From NCBI RefSeq assembly GCF_036346595.1, contig NZ_CP107834.1:5766001-5830000 (forward strand): a DNA stretch of 64,000 nt, given 5' to 3'. Of the stretch, positions 1 to 8,373 are shown in pieces. The stretch comes from Streptomyces sp. NBC_00525. Its GTDB lineage: Bacteria > Actinomycetota > Actinomycetes > Streptomycetales > Streptomycetaceae. Numbering within the stretch: position 1 is the first letter of the stretch; the number at the start of each line of letters is the position of its first letter. The notes under the pieces were generated by a model. The model saw only the letters and a list, made by a program, of their open reading frames with translations. It made no database searches and was not told the origin of the DNA. The translations under genes were made by a program, and so were the position numbers.

Positions 1-1203
1 GCTCTGCGCGAGGGTGAGCAGGTGTTCGTCGCGCGATGTCGTGGCGAGGGTGGGGCGGGGCAGGATCGTGCCGCGGTATCCGACGGGGAAGCCGAGGCCG
101 GTGTCAGAGCTGGTCAGTTCACGGACCGGGACGGCGGTGCCCGTGCTGTAGCGGTCCAGGAACCTTGCCCGGTAGTCCCGCCAGGCTGCCGAGCCGTGTG
201 GATAGGGCGTGATCCGGGCCATCAGGCTCAGGGCCCGCACCGCCTCACGGGCCACGGCCTCGGGAAGGACCACATCGGCGTCCGGGCGCATCGTCACCAC
301 GAGGCTCTGCCCGGCGACACCGCTGATCGTGGTCATCACATCGGTGGCCTGTGCGCGGAGGCCCGGCTGCTCGGTGGGGCGGGCACGGTTGTGATGGCTC
401 AGAACACGGTGGACGTCGCGAAGCCGGTCGGCCGCCTGTGCCTCCGCGCCGCTCTCGTCGATGCGGACGATCAAGTAGCCGAGGGCATCGGGGGCCGTCA
501 TCGGTGCCTGGAGTCCGGTCAGTAACACCCGGTGCTTGACCAGTGTGCGGATCATGTCCTCGACGGCCGCTTCCGGGTACTCGGCGCCGAGTCCGGCCAC
601 AAGGTCGCGGACAAGGATCGGCGTGCGAGCGAGCCACAGGGCCGTTTCCGCAGCGCGGGTGCGCCGTAGGCCGGTGTCGGTCGGCCCGCCCTCGCCGGGC
701 TGGTTCATCACGGTGATCCGGGAGCCGCGTACGACGTGGGTGGGGTCGGCGACGACTGTCAGGCAGCGCAGTACGGCCGGGTCGTTCTCCAGGGCGGACG
801 TGATGGAGTGCAGCCATACGGCGTCGGCGTGCGCGGTCGCGCGGGGCAGCGGGCCCCAGCGGACGTGTGCCTCCTGCCCGATACGCGCGACGGTCGGCCC
901 GGCGAACAGTCCGAAGGGGGTCGCCCGGTATCGCATCCTGAGCAGGTAGCGGGACAGGGACCGGCCGATTCGATGAAGACGCCGGGGCGTGGTCGGCTTG
1001 CCCGCCAGCACGTCCCGGACGGCGTGGGCCAGCAAGGGCGAGGCGTGGCCGATGGCCGCCGCGCGGGCGTCGTCCGCCCACACGTCTTGGATCCAGGCCC
1101 GGGCCTTCTCGGTGCCGGCCTCTTCGCCGGGCCGGTCGAGGGCGGGGGCGTCGAACGGAACCATCGACAACCTGATCAGGCTCGCGTCAACGTAGCGGTA
1201 CAT
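1..1203 (-). CDS. LanB-type lantibiotic dehydratase, N-terminal part (cut by window edge)
   Basis: Reading leftwards from ATG at 1203, 401 codons stay open to the window edge, so the C-terminus is missing. The protein begins MYRYVDASLIRLSMVPFDAP. Residues 93-102 read RATPFGLFAG, the hallmark of the LanB glutamylation domain, and an FLDRY motif lies further on. Known LanB proteins dehydrate Ser/Thr of a precursor using glutamyl-tRNA. A Shine-Dalgarno GAAGGAG lies 7 bases before the start. It is the third gene of the leftward set methyltransferase, FxLD precursor, LanB, so it very likely dehydrates the 66-aa precursor. A C-terminal SpaB-like domain or separate partner and the cyclase would lie beyond the edge. 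Confidence 0.88.
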   Translation of the reverse strand, partial: MYRYVDASLIRLSMVPFDAPALDRPGEEAGTEKARAWIQDVWADDARAAAIGHASPLLAHAVRDVLAGKPTTPRRLHRIGRSLSRYLLRMRYRATPFGLFAGPTVARIGQEAHVRWGPLPRATAHADAVWLHSITSALENDPAVLRCLTVVADPTHVVRGSRITVMNQPGEGGPTDTGLRRTRAAETALWLARTPILVRDLVAGLGAEYPEAAVEDMIRTLVKHRVLLTGLQAPMTAPDALGYLIVRIDESGAEAQAADRLRDVHRVLSHHNRARPTEQPGLRAQATDVMTTISGVAGQSLVVTMRPDADVVLPEAVAREAVRALSLMARITPYPHGSAAWRDYRARFLDRYSTGTAVPVRELTSSDTGLGFPVGYRGTILPRPTLATTSRDEHLLTLAQS

Positions 1204-1295
1204 CCATGCTCCTTCGGATCGCGGCGTTCCGGGCCGGGGGCGGCCTGTTGCGCCCACCCCCGGGCCCGTCTGCTGCAAGGCCCGGTGCCGCCGGA

Positions 1296-1496
1296 TCAGC
1301 TGCCGATGCAGGTGCTGTTGGAGCAGGCCGATTGGCAGGTGGAGCCGCAGTTGTCGCTTGTGTCGTTCAGCAACGCTCCGATGACGGGCGCCGAGGAAAC
1401 CGTCTCGATGTCCAGGTCGAAGTCCCCGGCGTCCGTGCGAAAGTCCGTCGCCGCCTTCAGCACGGTGCCGGGCTTGGTGCTCATCCGCTGTGCCAT
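1296..1496 (-). CDS. FxLD family lanthipeptide precursor
   Basis: This 66-aa peptide starts MAQRMSTKPG. The ATG at 1496 is preceded by GAAGGAG at 6-base spacing, so I prefer it to the in-frame start 14 codons upstream. The leader carries FDLD at residues 26-29, the motif that names the FxLD family. The C-terminal third (about 46-66) is rich in Ser/Thr and has four cysteines at 50, 54, 58 and 63, so up to four thioether rings are possible. Asp45 and Asp48 near the core start are possible targets of the neighbouring isoaspartyl-type methyltransferase. It sits between that methyltransferase and the LanB gene. The mature structure cannot be read from sequence. Confidence 0.9.
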   Translation of the reverse strand: MAQRMSTKPGTVLKAATDFRTDAGDFDLDIETVSSAPVIGALLNDTSDNCGSTCQSACSNSTCIGS

Positions 1497-1559
1497 CTCG
1501 CTCTCCTTCAGGGAGGTGGTGGAAGTTGTGCTGTGCAACCTGGCGGTGGCCGGTGGTGG

Positions 1560-2771
1560 CTATGGCCAGGTGATCGAGACCCGCGAGTGCCGCCGCTCGA
1601 TGCGTCGGCCGCCGGCGGGAAGACGGTCGTCCGGCGTGCCTGCCGGATAGACCTCGATGTGCGCGCGGTCACCGCGGTGTTCGCGGTCCCACACCTGGAT
1701 CTCTTCGACCAGGCGCTCGGCGAGCCGCCGCCCGCGCGGGCCATGACCGATGGCGCCCAGTTCGTAACGGTCCACCTCGTCCGTGGCCCGCACCGTGCGG
1801 TACGCGAAGCTGCCGCCGTCCACGAGTGCGGGGATGCCGAGCGGGGACACCGAGGTGACCAGCCCGCGATCACGGGCGCCTGGCATCGCGGCCAGCAGCG
1901 GCAGGTTGTCCAGCGCGGTGGTGAGCCACAGGTCGAGATGCTCGTTGGACTCGCTGCCGCCGAGCGTCACACCGGACCACCGCGTATTCCGTGGCATCAA
2001 GAGGGCTTTGGCCAGGGCTTCGGTGTCCGGCTCGGGGTGACCGTCCAGGCGGAGACCGACCTGTTCGCCCTCCACGTCGTGCAGCACGGCGAGGCGGACC
2101 CGGTTCTCCCCGGCGCCCTGCATCGGCACGAAGCCGCACAGTTCGAGCCCGTCACTGACAAGCCGATCCCGGTCGCGGACGAAGGCCACGGTGCGGGTCA
2201 TGCCGCGCATCCGCAACGGGACGACGAGGCGCCCGCCCTCTTTGAGGAGGCCGAGCCAGGCCGGCGGGATGTCGGCGGCCTGCACCGTCACCACGATCCG
2301 GTCGAACGGCGCGCGATCGGGGACCCCGTTCTCCGCGTCCGCGGTGAGCACGGTGACGTTGCGGTACCCGGTCTCCTTCAAGAACGCCGAGGCGCGAGCC
2401 GTCACGTCCGGGTCGATGTCCACGGTCACGACATGGCCGGTGTCACCGACTACCTCCGAGAGGAGTGCGGCGTTGGGGCCGCCGGAGCCGATTTCGAGCA
2501 CGGACATCCCCGGCGCGAGGTCGGCCTGCTCCATCTGCATGGCCTGGATGCGAGGTGCGGACACCGAGCTGATCTGTACCCCGTGCACGTCGGTCTTGGT
2601 GATCGTCGCGACTTCGGCGCTGTACGTCGAGAGAATGTCCGCGTCGGGGGTGGCCAGGTGACGGCGTACGTTGCGGAACGCGGCGATCACGCGAGGGCTG
2701 CGGGCAGCCCCCAGTTCGATGAGGCTTTCAGCGAGCGCATCGCGCAACTCCTGCTCGGACGATTTCTCCAT
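1560..2771 (-). CDS. FxLD-system methyltransferase (protein-L-isoaspartate O-methyltransferase-like)
   Basis: 403 aa, first gene of the leftward lanthipeptide set, starting at ATG 2771 with GAAGGAG 6 bases upstream. The N-terminal half is a SAM-dependent PCMT/PIMT fold. The SAM-binding glycine motif VLEIGSGGPNAALL is at residues 91-104, followed by VTVDID for ribose binding. The roughly 180-residue C-terminal extension is characteristic of the methyltransferase found with FxLD lanthipeptides. PIMT homologues in other RiPP pathways methylate Asp and lead to aspartimide or isoaspartate; by analogy this one may modify the precursor at 1296-1496. That step is inference. The family call is strong. 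Confidence 0.88.
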   Translation of the reverse strand: MEKSSEQELRDALAESLIELGAARSPRVIAAFRNVRRHLATPDADILSTYSAEVATITKTDVHGVQISSVSAPRIQAMQMEQADLAPGMSVLEIGSGGPNAALLSEVVGDTGHVVTVDIDPDVTARASAFLKETGYRNVTVLTADAENGVPDRAPFDRIVVTVQAADIPPAWLGLLKEGGRLVVPLRMRGMTRTVAFVRDRDRLVSDGLELCGFVPMQGAGENRVRLAVLHDVEGEQVGLRLDGHPEPDTEALAKALLMPRNTRWSGVTLGGSESNEHLDLWLTTALDNLPLLAAMPGARDRGLVTSVSPLGIPALVDGGSFAYRTVRATDEVDRYELGAIGHGPRGRRLAERLVEEIQVWDREHRGDRAHIEVYPAGTPDDRLPAGGRRIERRHSRVSITWP

Positions 2772-3197
2772 ACCGTTCTCCTTCTCGGCTGTGCCGACCT
2801 CGCGTCAAAGTAGTAACCACCCGACAGCCCGGCCCGTCACATCAGGGGCTCCTGCTGCTGCCACCGCTACGAAGCCGTGCGTTCCAGGTAACTCCGCCTG
2901 GACCGCCAGTGGTTAGGTGATTCCGTGAGGGGCCGGGACGTGCTACCTAGGACGTTTTGGCAACCGCTTTACCCGGCGGTGTGCAGGAACGGGAGGCATG
3001 TTGCCTTCACAGCAGATGAGGTCGCAGGCCAGAGGTGCTGGGGTACTTACCGCCGGCTGCTGACGGCTCCACCGCCGCTGGAGCGCAAGGCCGACCAGTT
3101 GCTCGCAGCAGCATCGCCTGCGCCCCATCTGTCTTGGCGGACTCGCCGGCGCCCCGTGCAGCGGGAGGGCTGGAACTTCTCAGCGGCGACGACGGGG
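2772..3197. other. Intergenic region upstream of the lanthipeptide genes
   Basis: About 425 bases lie between the FxLD methyltransferase start and the end of the next leftward gene. The region must hold the promoter for methyltransferase, precursor and LanB. Open frames here lack a ribosome binding site and protein-like composition, and I see no convincing small gene, hairpin or repeat. Confidence 0.5.
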
Positions 3198-3713
3198 CTA
3201 CGGTCGAACCGGATCGGTGCTCGGATCGATCACCCAGTGATGGGTGTCCAGAACGCGGTCGGCGAACTCCAGGCTCTGTTCTCCGACGAAGGTGAAGCCG
3301 ACCGCGCGGCAGATTCCGTTGGAAGGCAGATTGCTGGTTGCGGGGTATGCGTGGATGAGTCCCCAGCGGCCGTCGTCCTTGGCCATCTCAAGCAATGCCC
3401 GCACGGCTCGCTTCCCGTAGCCCCGGCCTTGGAATGCGGGCAGAACCATCCAACCGATCTCGGAGATGTGCTGGTCGTCGGCTTCATGGGACCACAGGCA
3501 GACAGTTCCGGCGACGACCGAGGGGTGAGCCGCTTCGGGGATGATCATTTTGATCCAGGCGGTGTCCTTGGCGGCCTGGCGGACGTCGCGCTGCACCTTC
3601 TCGGCCATGCCTTCTCGCGGCAGTGGACCCCCGAGATCTTTCATCATGCCCGGATCGCACCGCATCCGGATGTAGGCGTCGACGTCCTCCAGCACCACAT
3701 TGCGCAACAGCAT
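3198..3713 (-). CDS. GNAT family N-acetyltransferase
   Basis: 171 aa beginning MLLRNVVLEDVDAYIRMRCD. The ATG at 3713 is chosen because AGGAGG lies 7 bases upstream; the frame is open for another 66 codons but those residues do not look coding. The fold is a GNAT: the acetyl-CoA pyrophosphate loop is visible as QGRGYGKRAVRALLEMA, with a GWMVLP strand just before it and a C-terminal AVGFTFVGE strand. Substrate is unknown. It may acylate a small molecule or a ribosomal protein terminus. It stands alone downstream of a DUF6193 gene, in the same direction, across a 230-base gap in which I see no other gene. Confidence 0.85.
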   Translation of the reverse strand: MLLRNVVLEDVDAYIRMRCDPGMMKDLGGPLPREGMAEKVQRDVRQAAKDTAWIKMIIPEAAHPSVVAGTVCLWSHEADDQHISEIGWMVLPAFQGRGYGKRAVRALLEMAKDDGRWGLIHAYPATSNLPSNGICRAVGFTFVGEQSLEFADRVLDTHHWVIDPSTDPVRP

Positions 3714-3944
3714 TCCCAACCTCCTGCTGGGCGGCGAGTGTCCCATGTGATCACGCAAGCGAACTGTCGGCGTCCACACTCCTCTTCCTCTGAGGTCTGG
3801 GCCGTCTGACGTAGGACGCCAAGAAGGCCCGGTGGAATATTGCCAGGCCATTGGAATCGGCGGGAGCTGCCACCTGCATGCCGCAACCGGACCAATTGAG
3901 GTGGTGTCCAAGTGATTTCTGCGCGCGGGTTCTGAGCTTGTCGT

Positions 3945-4340
3945 TTAACCGTTGAGGCGGCCTCGGGTTGCTTCCTCATGGGCAACGAGTTCATCCGGGG
4001 TGCCGACGAAGGCGGGTCCGCACCCGGCCGGCAGGCGTTCCACCACCATGGCAACGGCTTCTGCGGCTGTCGCCGCAGGCCCGATGGTCTGCGAACGCAG
4101 AGGTCCCGAGACCCAGTAACCGCCGCCGGCTGCGGGCTGGATGTAGGGGATGTCCCACGTCCACCGTCGTTCCGTACACCGACTGAAGTGCAACTCGCCC
4201 ATGCCCGTCCAGGGGAACAGCTGCCGCAAGCTCGGTTCGGCGTAGGCGAGGTCCAGCAGCTCCGGACGCACGCGCCCGTCAGCGCGGACCGCTCGCCAAC
4301 CCGCTTCGACCCTGTCCGCGCTCGATGGATTTGTTGTCAT
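3945..4340 (-). CDS. DUF6193 family protein
   Basis: 131 aa from ATG 4340 (MTTNPSSADRVEAGWRAV); an in-frame GTG at 4355 would add five residues. Residues in the middle, LHFSRCTERRWTWDIPYIQP, and the C-terminal CGPAFVGTPDELVAHEE match what I remember of the DUF6193 family, which databases label as natural-product-associated without a known function. The start codon overlaps the stop of the truncated transposase (ATGA) and has no clear ribosome binding site. The insertion sequence may therefore have replaced its native promoter, leaving it expressed only by read-through. Function is not known. Confidence 0.65.
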   Translation of the reverse strand: MTTNPSSADRVEAGWRAVRADGRVRPELLDLAYAEPSLRQLFPWTGMGELHFSRCTERRWTWDIPYIQPAAGGGYWVSGPLRSQTIGPAATAAEAVAMVVERLPAGCGPAFVGTPDELVAHEEATRGRLNG

Positions 4341-5716
4341 CGAGCCATCATCCACGCCGCGCTGTCGTCGTCACGAGGTGGCACCCTGGCTTGCTCGTCG
4401 TGGCTTGGTTCCCTTCTTGTGGTGCGCGGGCCGGGGCGGGCGGGTTTCGGCGCACGCGCTGGTGAGGGGGCCTTCGTGTGGAGGTTCCTGAACCCGCGCC
4501 GGACGCGGGCGGGGGTGAGCTTGTTCGGTTCCATCGGCCGCTCCCACGGGTGGCGGAGGTCAGCGACGAGCGGCCGGGCGAGGCGGAGCTGGGTGTGCGC
4601 GGCGATCACCAGCCAGGTCCACAGCCAGGTCCACCGGCCGGCTGCCGCCGAGTCGCGCAGGCGCGGGCACGTCCAGCCGAGCGTCTGTTTGAGCAGGCGG
4701 AACGTGTGCTCAAGGTCGAAGCGGCGGAGGAACGCTTGCCAGCAGCGGTCTACGTCGGTCGGGGTGGCGCCGGTGCGCGACCACCAGAGCCAGACCGGGC
4801 GGTTCACGCCGCCGCTGGGCAGCTTCTCAACGGCCAGCCGGATGACGGTGCCCTCGATGACCGGCAGCGGCCCGTCGTACTCCAGCCAGGCCGCCCGGCG
4901 GGTCAGCCGCGGGTGAAGTCGGTCCCAGGCCCGGGCGACGGCGGTGCCGTAGCGGCGGGTCGTGGTGGTGGTGACCGCCTGCTCGGCGTCCCAGGTGGCG
5001 GGGTCGCCGAAGACAAACTCCCCGCCGTGCTTGGGCGGTCGGCCCCCGGCTGGGTTCGCCGCCGCGAACTCCGCGCGGCTGGGTGCCGGGCGGCGCATCA
5101 CCCGGTCCGAGCGGAGCCGGCCCAGGACCTGCACCGGCAGGTCGCCGAGCAGGTGGGCGATGCGCGGAGCGTTGTAGCCGGCGTCCATCACCACCAGCAC
5201 CTCCGGGTCACCCGGCTTCCACTGCCCGCCCGCGATCAGCCGGACCACCACGTTGCGGAGTTGGGCAGTGGTGACGGCGGCCAGGTCGGCGCCGGGCTCC
5301 AACCGGACCGCGTCCAGCACGGCGGTCCAGGAGGTGCGGCCGGTCTCCAGAGCAACGACGAACAAGTATGGCCAGCCGGGAATCATCTGATGCTTCGCGT
5401 CGCCGCGGCCGTAGGTGTGGCAAAAGGAGCGGTCCGGGCAGGTCTCCGCGTCCGGCCGCAGCCACGGCGAGACGTCGACGGCGAGCACCAGACGGCCGTC
5501 CGCGGCCCGCGGCAGCGGCAAGTCAGCCAGCTCCGACCGCAGCCGCTCGACGTCCACTCGGCCGCGGTTCAGCGCGCCGTACAGAGCTCCTTGCCCGCGC
5601 CGGTGTTCGGGCGCCAGCGCCAAGTCCACCAGCGTCAGCGGGGGGAGCGGATCATCACGGTGAGGACCGGTGATGCCGGGGACGGCCTGCTTTGGCCGAT
5701 GTCCTCGTAGCCCCAT
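4337..5716 (-). pseudogene. Truncated DDE transposase (IS701-like, NF041680-type)
   Basis: The frame encodes a DDE transposase with candidate catalytic residues D81 (LVLAVDVSPW), D178 (VVMDAGYN) and E336 (RFDLEHTFRLLKQTLGW). Full-length relatives have roughly 40 more residues before the LVDLALAPEHRRG segment. Here the homology begins only at about 5640, and the first 26 codons of the frame lie inside the convincing C-terminus of the neighbouring acetyltransferase. The C-terminus also departs from the usual lysine/arginine-rich tail and ends in DDSAAWMMAR. I see no terminal inverted repeats. Both ends look eroded, so the element is probably an immobile remnant. Confidence 0.75.
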
Positions 5717-6174
5717 GACTTGTAGAGCGCGTGGACCTTTCCGTCACCTGCGGCTCCGTTCACCATGAGCGTCACGTACCGCACGTTGCCGGTGCCGAGG
5801 AGTGCGTCGTGGATGTGGCGGGCGGTGCCGGTCTTGCGCCAGGCAGGGTGGACACCGATCTCCTTGAGAGCCATTACGGGGTGCTCGGTGTATTGCTTCG
5901 CCGGGGCGGGGTCGGTGCGCTGCCAGTAGCGGTCGCCGTGCTCAATGGTGTTGCTGTATGCGTAGCCGACCGGTTGGCCGTCCGCGTATGCGAGGACGGC
6001 TGTGAACCCCGGTTCTGTGGAATGCCGGTCGATTCGTTCACCGAATGCGGTGACCGCGTAGTTCGGCAGATGCAGAAACGGGGCACGTACCTCGGCGTAC
6101 ACATCGACGAGGTCGCCTCGGATGGGTTCCAAGGTGCTGAAGACACGCAGCTCGGCGGTGGGTGCTGTGGTCAT
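5635..6174 (-). CDS. GNAT family N-acetyltransferase (3' end altered at an IS junction)
   Basis: 179 aa, MTTAPTAELRVFSTLEPIRG. Its ATG overlaps the stop of the upstream regulator (ATGA), so the two are probably one transcription unit. GNAT features are GFTAVLAYADGQPVGYAYS, the acetyl-CoA loop region ALKEIGVHPAWRKTGTARHIHDAL, and a C-terminal YKSWGYEDIG. The loop lacks the usual glycine-rich QxxGxG/A. The last residues (about VMIRSPR and the stop) are encoded at the boundary where transposase homology begins, so the natural C-terminus may have been trimmed by a few codons. The core fold seems intact. Substrate unknown. Confidence 0.75.
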   Translation of the reverse strand: MTTAPTAELRVFSTLEPIRGDLVDVYAEVRAPFLHLPNYAVTAFGERIDRHSTEPGFTAVLAYADGQPVGYAYSNTIEHGDRYWQRTDPAPAKQYTEHPVMALKEIGVHPAWRKTGTARHIHDALLGTGNVRYVTLMVNGAAGDGKVHALYKSWGYEDIGQSRPSPASPVLTVMIRSPR

Positions 6175-7460
6175 GCGGCCGTCCTCCAGGTGGTGGTGTG
6201 GTCGGTCCAGTTTCGGGCGGCGGTGCTGTGCGGCGCGGTGGCGCGGAGGGCAGCTCCGAACTCCTGGAGCATGCGCGATACACGGGCGTGCCGGGTGGCG
6301 GCGTCTGCGGGGACCTTAATGGCGGCGGCTGTCGCTGCATCAGCGGCCCCCTGTGCGAGAAGGGCGTGGGCGAGGCGCGTCGTGGTGATGGCGCGGGACC
6401 TGACCATGTGGGGCCGACGTGAGGCCAGACAGCGGTGGGCGTGGTACTCGGCGGTGGGGTAGTCGCCGAGTGCCAGGTACGCGGAGAGGGCCAGGGAGTC
6501 CAGTTCGGCCTGATCGTAGAAGGCGAGCAACCAGACCGGTCGGTGGTCAGCGGGATTGGCGCGCTGCATGGCGTCCTGTGCCTGCTCGAACGCGCGCCGT
6601 GTCTCGGTCCGGTGCTGGGCCGTGCCGTGGATCGCTCCCTGGCGGGCCAGGCCCAAGGACGCGAAGAGTGGGTCGCGGCGGGTGATGTGCAGGTTTCGTG
6701 CCACGTCGTTGGCGGCGATCGCGTCGGCGGGGCGGCCCATATGGCGGTACATGGTGCCGGCGTGGCTCCAGATACGGAACTTGATCGCCTGGTCTCCCGA
6801 CATCTCGGCGAGGGCCTGCGCCTCGCGCATGTGCGCCTTCGCGACGTCGTAGCGTCGGCCGTCGATCGCCGCCCACATCGCGGACGAACGGAACGCGGCC
6901 CCGGAGGCGTACAGGCTGTTGCGTACTCGCTGCGTCGCACTGCCCGCGTTCTGGAGGTTGAGCGCTTCCTCGGCGAGTGCGGCGGCCTGCGCCTCGATGC
7001 GTAGTTGCCCACCATGGCGGTGGTCGCTGGCGATGATCTCGGCGAAGCGCTTGTTCAGCCGGTTGACGTCGCTCATGCCGATCCGGCGTGGTGACGCGCT
7101 CCCCGGGGCCGCCGCCGCTGCGGCAGCCGCCGCGGCGATGCCACCGACGAGGGTGCGGCGCTTCATATCGGGTTCCTTCTGTCGCGGTGGTGCTGGGGTG
7201 AGGGATGACGACCGGCCTCGTGGCACGAACCCTAAAGCGACGGCGGGTAATCCGGTGACGGCCTCAAGCGCCTTACGGGTCGCCGATTTCGGCCAGGTGA
7301 CCCTGCCCGCCTTCCACGCCCGCACCGATGACCCGTCGAGCCCTCCTATGCGTCCGGTCAGGTCTGCGACAGCCCCGTTCACGGCATCGGCCAGGCTGTT
7401 GGAGCTGTAGCCGTGCTCGGTCATCCACGCCTCGAGGACGGTGTTGCGGATCGCGTCCAT
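6171..7460 (-). CDS. Helix-turn-helix regulator with TPR-like C-terminal domain
   Basis: 429 aa. The first 80 residues form a DNA-binding module (NSLADAVNGAVADLTGRIGG and SVRAWKAGRVTWPKS). A short linker has MKRRTLVGGI and a run of nine alanines, resembling a degenerate Tat signal, a feature common in this Streptomyces regulator family. The rest is alpha-helical repeats of TPR type, for example FRIWSHAGTMYRHMGRPADA and DQAELDSLALSAYLALGDYP. Such proteins are thought to sense a peptide or partner protein. It is divergent from an RsbW-like ATPase across 200 bases, which probably contain both promoters, and is coupled to the acetyltransferase downstream. Confidence 0.75.
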   Translation of the reverse strand: MDAIRNTVLEAWMTEHGYSSNSLADAVNGAVADLTGRIGGLDGSSVRAWKAGRVTWPKSATRKALEAVTGLPAVALGFVPRGRSSSLTPAPPRQKEPDMKRRTLVGGIAAAAAAAAAAPGSASPRRIGMSDVNRLNKRFAEIIASDHRHGGQLRIEAQAAALAEEALNLQNAGSATQRVRNSLYASGAAFRSSAMWAAIDGRRYDVAKAHMREAQALAEMSGDQAIKFRIWSHAGTMYRHMGRPADAIAANDVARNLHITRRDPLFASLGLARQGAIHGTAQHRTETRRAFEQAQDAMQRANPADHRPVWLLAFYDQAELDSLALSAYLALGDYPTAEYHAHRCLASRRPHMVRSRAITTTRLAHALLAQGAADAATAAAIKVPADAATRHARVSRMLQEFGAALRATAPHSTAARNWTDHTTTWRTAA

Positions 7461-7661
7461 GCGGGCACGGTAGCCCGCGAGCCATCCGCCGACCAGGTAA
7501 AACGCGGGTCAAAACACCCTAGGCGAGCCCGCTCGGCATGCAGTCGAAAGCCCTAACCGGCCCCCAGAGGAGGGGAGTTACCTGGATGAGTCACTTTCCG
7601 CGAGTGGCTGGTAGCGGTTCGTATTGCCCTCGAATTCATCGCTCACATCAGGAGACCTGTC

Positions 7662-8243
7662 ATGCACCACGAACAGTCCCGGAGGAGTCGGCTCGTGTTG
7701 GCGGATACGCCCAATGCCGTCGCTCTGGCGCGGTTGCACACCGCCGATGTTCTCGCGGGCTGGGGAGTGGCTGCCGACGTAGTCGAGACGGCGCGGCTTC
7801 TGGTGTCGGAGCTGGCGACCAATGCCGTGCGGCACTCGGAGGACGCTGAGGAGCCGGCGCCGCCGTATTCGTCACAGAGCGACGTGCGGACCTTCGAACT
7901 GGCGCTGGAGGCCGTGCCCGGTGCCATCCGGTTGTCGGTGTGGGACCGCGATGCCAGGCCGCCCGTTCTGAAGGAGGTCGGTGTCGACGCGACAGGTGGG
8001 CGGGGGATCTTCATCGTTGCGGCGCTGAGCCGAGCTTGGGGCTACTACCCGGCGCGCAGCACGACGGGGAAAGTGGTGTGGGCCGAGATCGCGCTCGCTT
8101 CCACGGGTCCGGGTGAAGGCCGCGACGCTTTGACGTCGTCGTCGTTGGGCCAGCCGGCAACGGACGGCTGCCAGATGCCCGAGGACGCACGCGTGGAACC
8201 GAACCTGATCGGCCGCGTACTCGTCGGCATCCGAGAACTCTGA
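7662..8243 (+). CDS. ATP-binding protein, RsbW/anti-sigma-factor kinase-like HATPase
   Basis: 193 aa starting at ATG 7662 with AGGAG seven bases before. The GHKL ATPase N-box is visible as LLVSELATNAVRHS, and the G-box as DATGGRGIFIVAALS. No histidine-kinase dimerisation domain or membrane segment is present. The last 50 residues look disordered. These small ATPases are abundant in Streptomyces, and the family includes anti-sigma-factor kinases; most have no known partner. It precedes the large FxLD-type methyltransferase by 130 bases on the same strand and may be cotranscribed with it. No anti-anti-sigma or sigma gene lies nearby. Confidence 0.8.
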   Translation: MHHEQSRRSRLVLADTPNAVALARLHTADVLAGWGVAADVVETARLLVSELATNAVRHSEDAEEPAPPYSSQSDVRTFELALEAVPGAIRLSVWDRDARPPVLKEVGVDATGGRGIFIVAALSRAWGYYPARSTTGKVVWAEIALASTGPGEGRDALTSSSLGQPATDGCQMPEDARVEPNLIGRVLVGIREL

Positions 8244-8373
8244 CCGCGTCGGCCGGCTGCCTGGGCAACCGCGCCCCCGCGTAGGACCTCCCAGGTCACC
8301 GACCGCCACACACGCACGCCACACACCTGTGCATCACATGCAGGTGCACGACCTACCTGACGAGGACTGTTCC

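Noticed and set aside
2925..3809. A 294-codon plus-strand frame in the gap after the lanthipeptide genes
   Set aside because: It runs antisense through a convincing acetyltransferase and has no ribosome binding site or recognisable motif.
4337..5716. Intact, mobile insertion sequence
   Set aside because: The transposase lacks its N-terminal part and normal C-terminus, and I see no terminal inverted repeats or target duplication.
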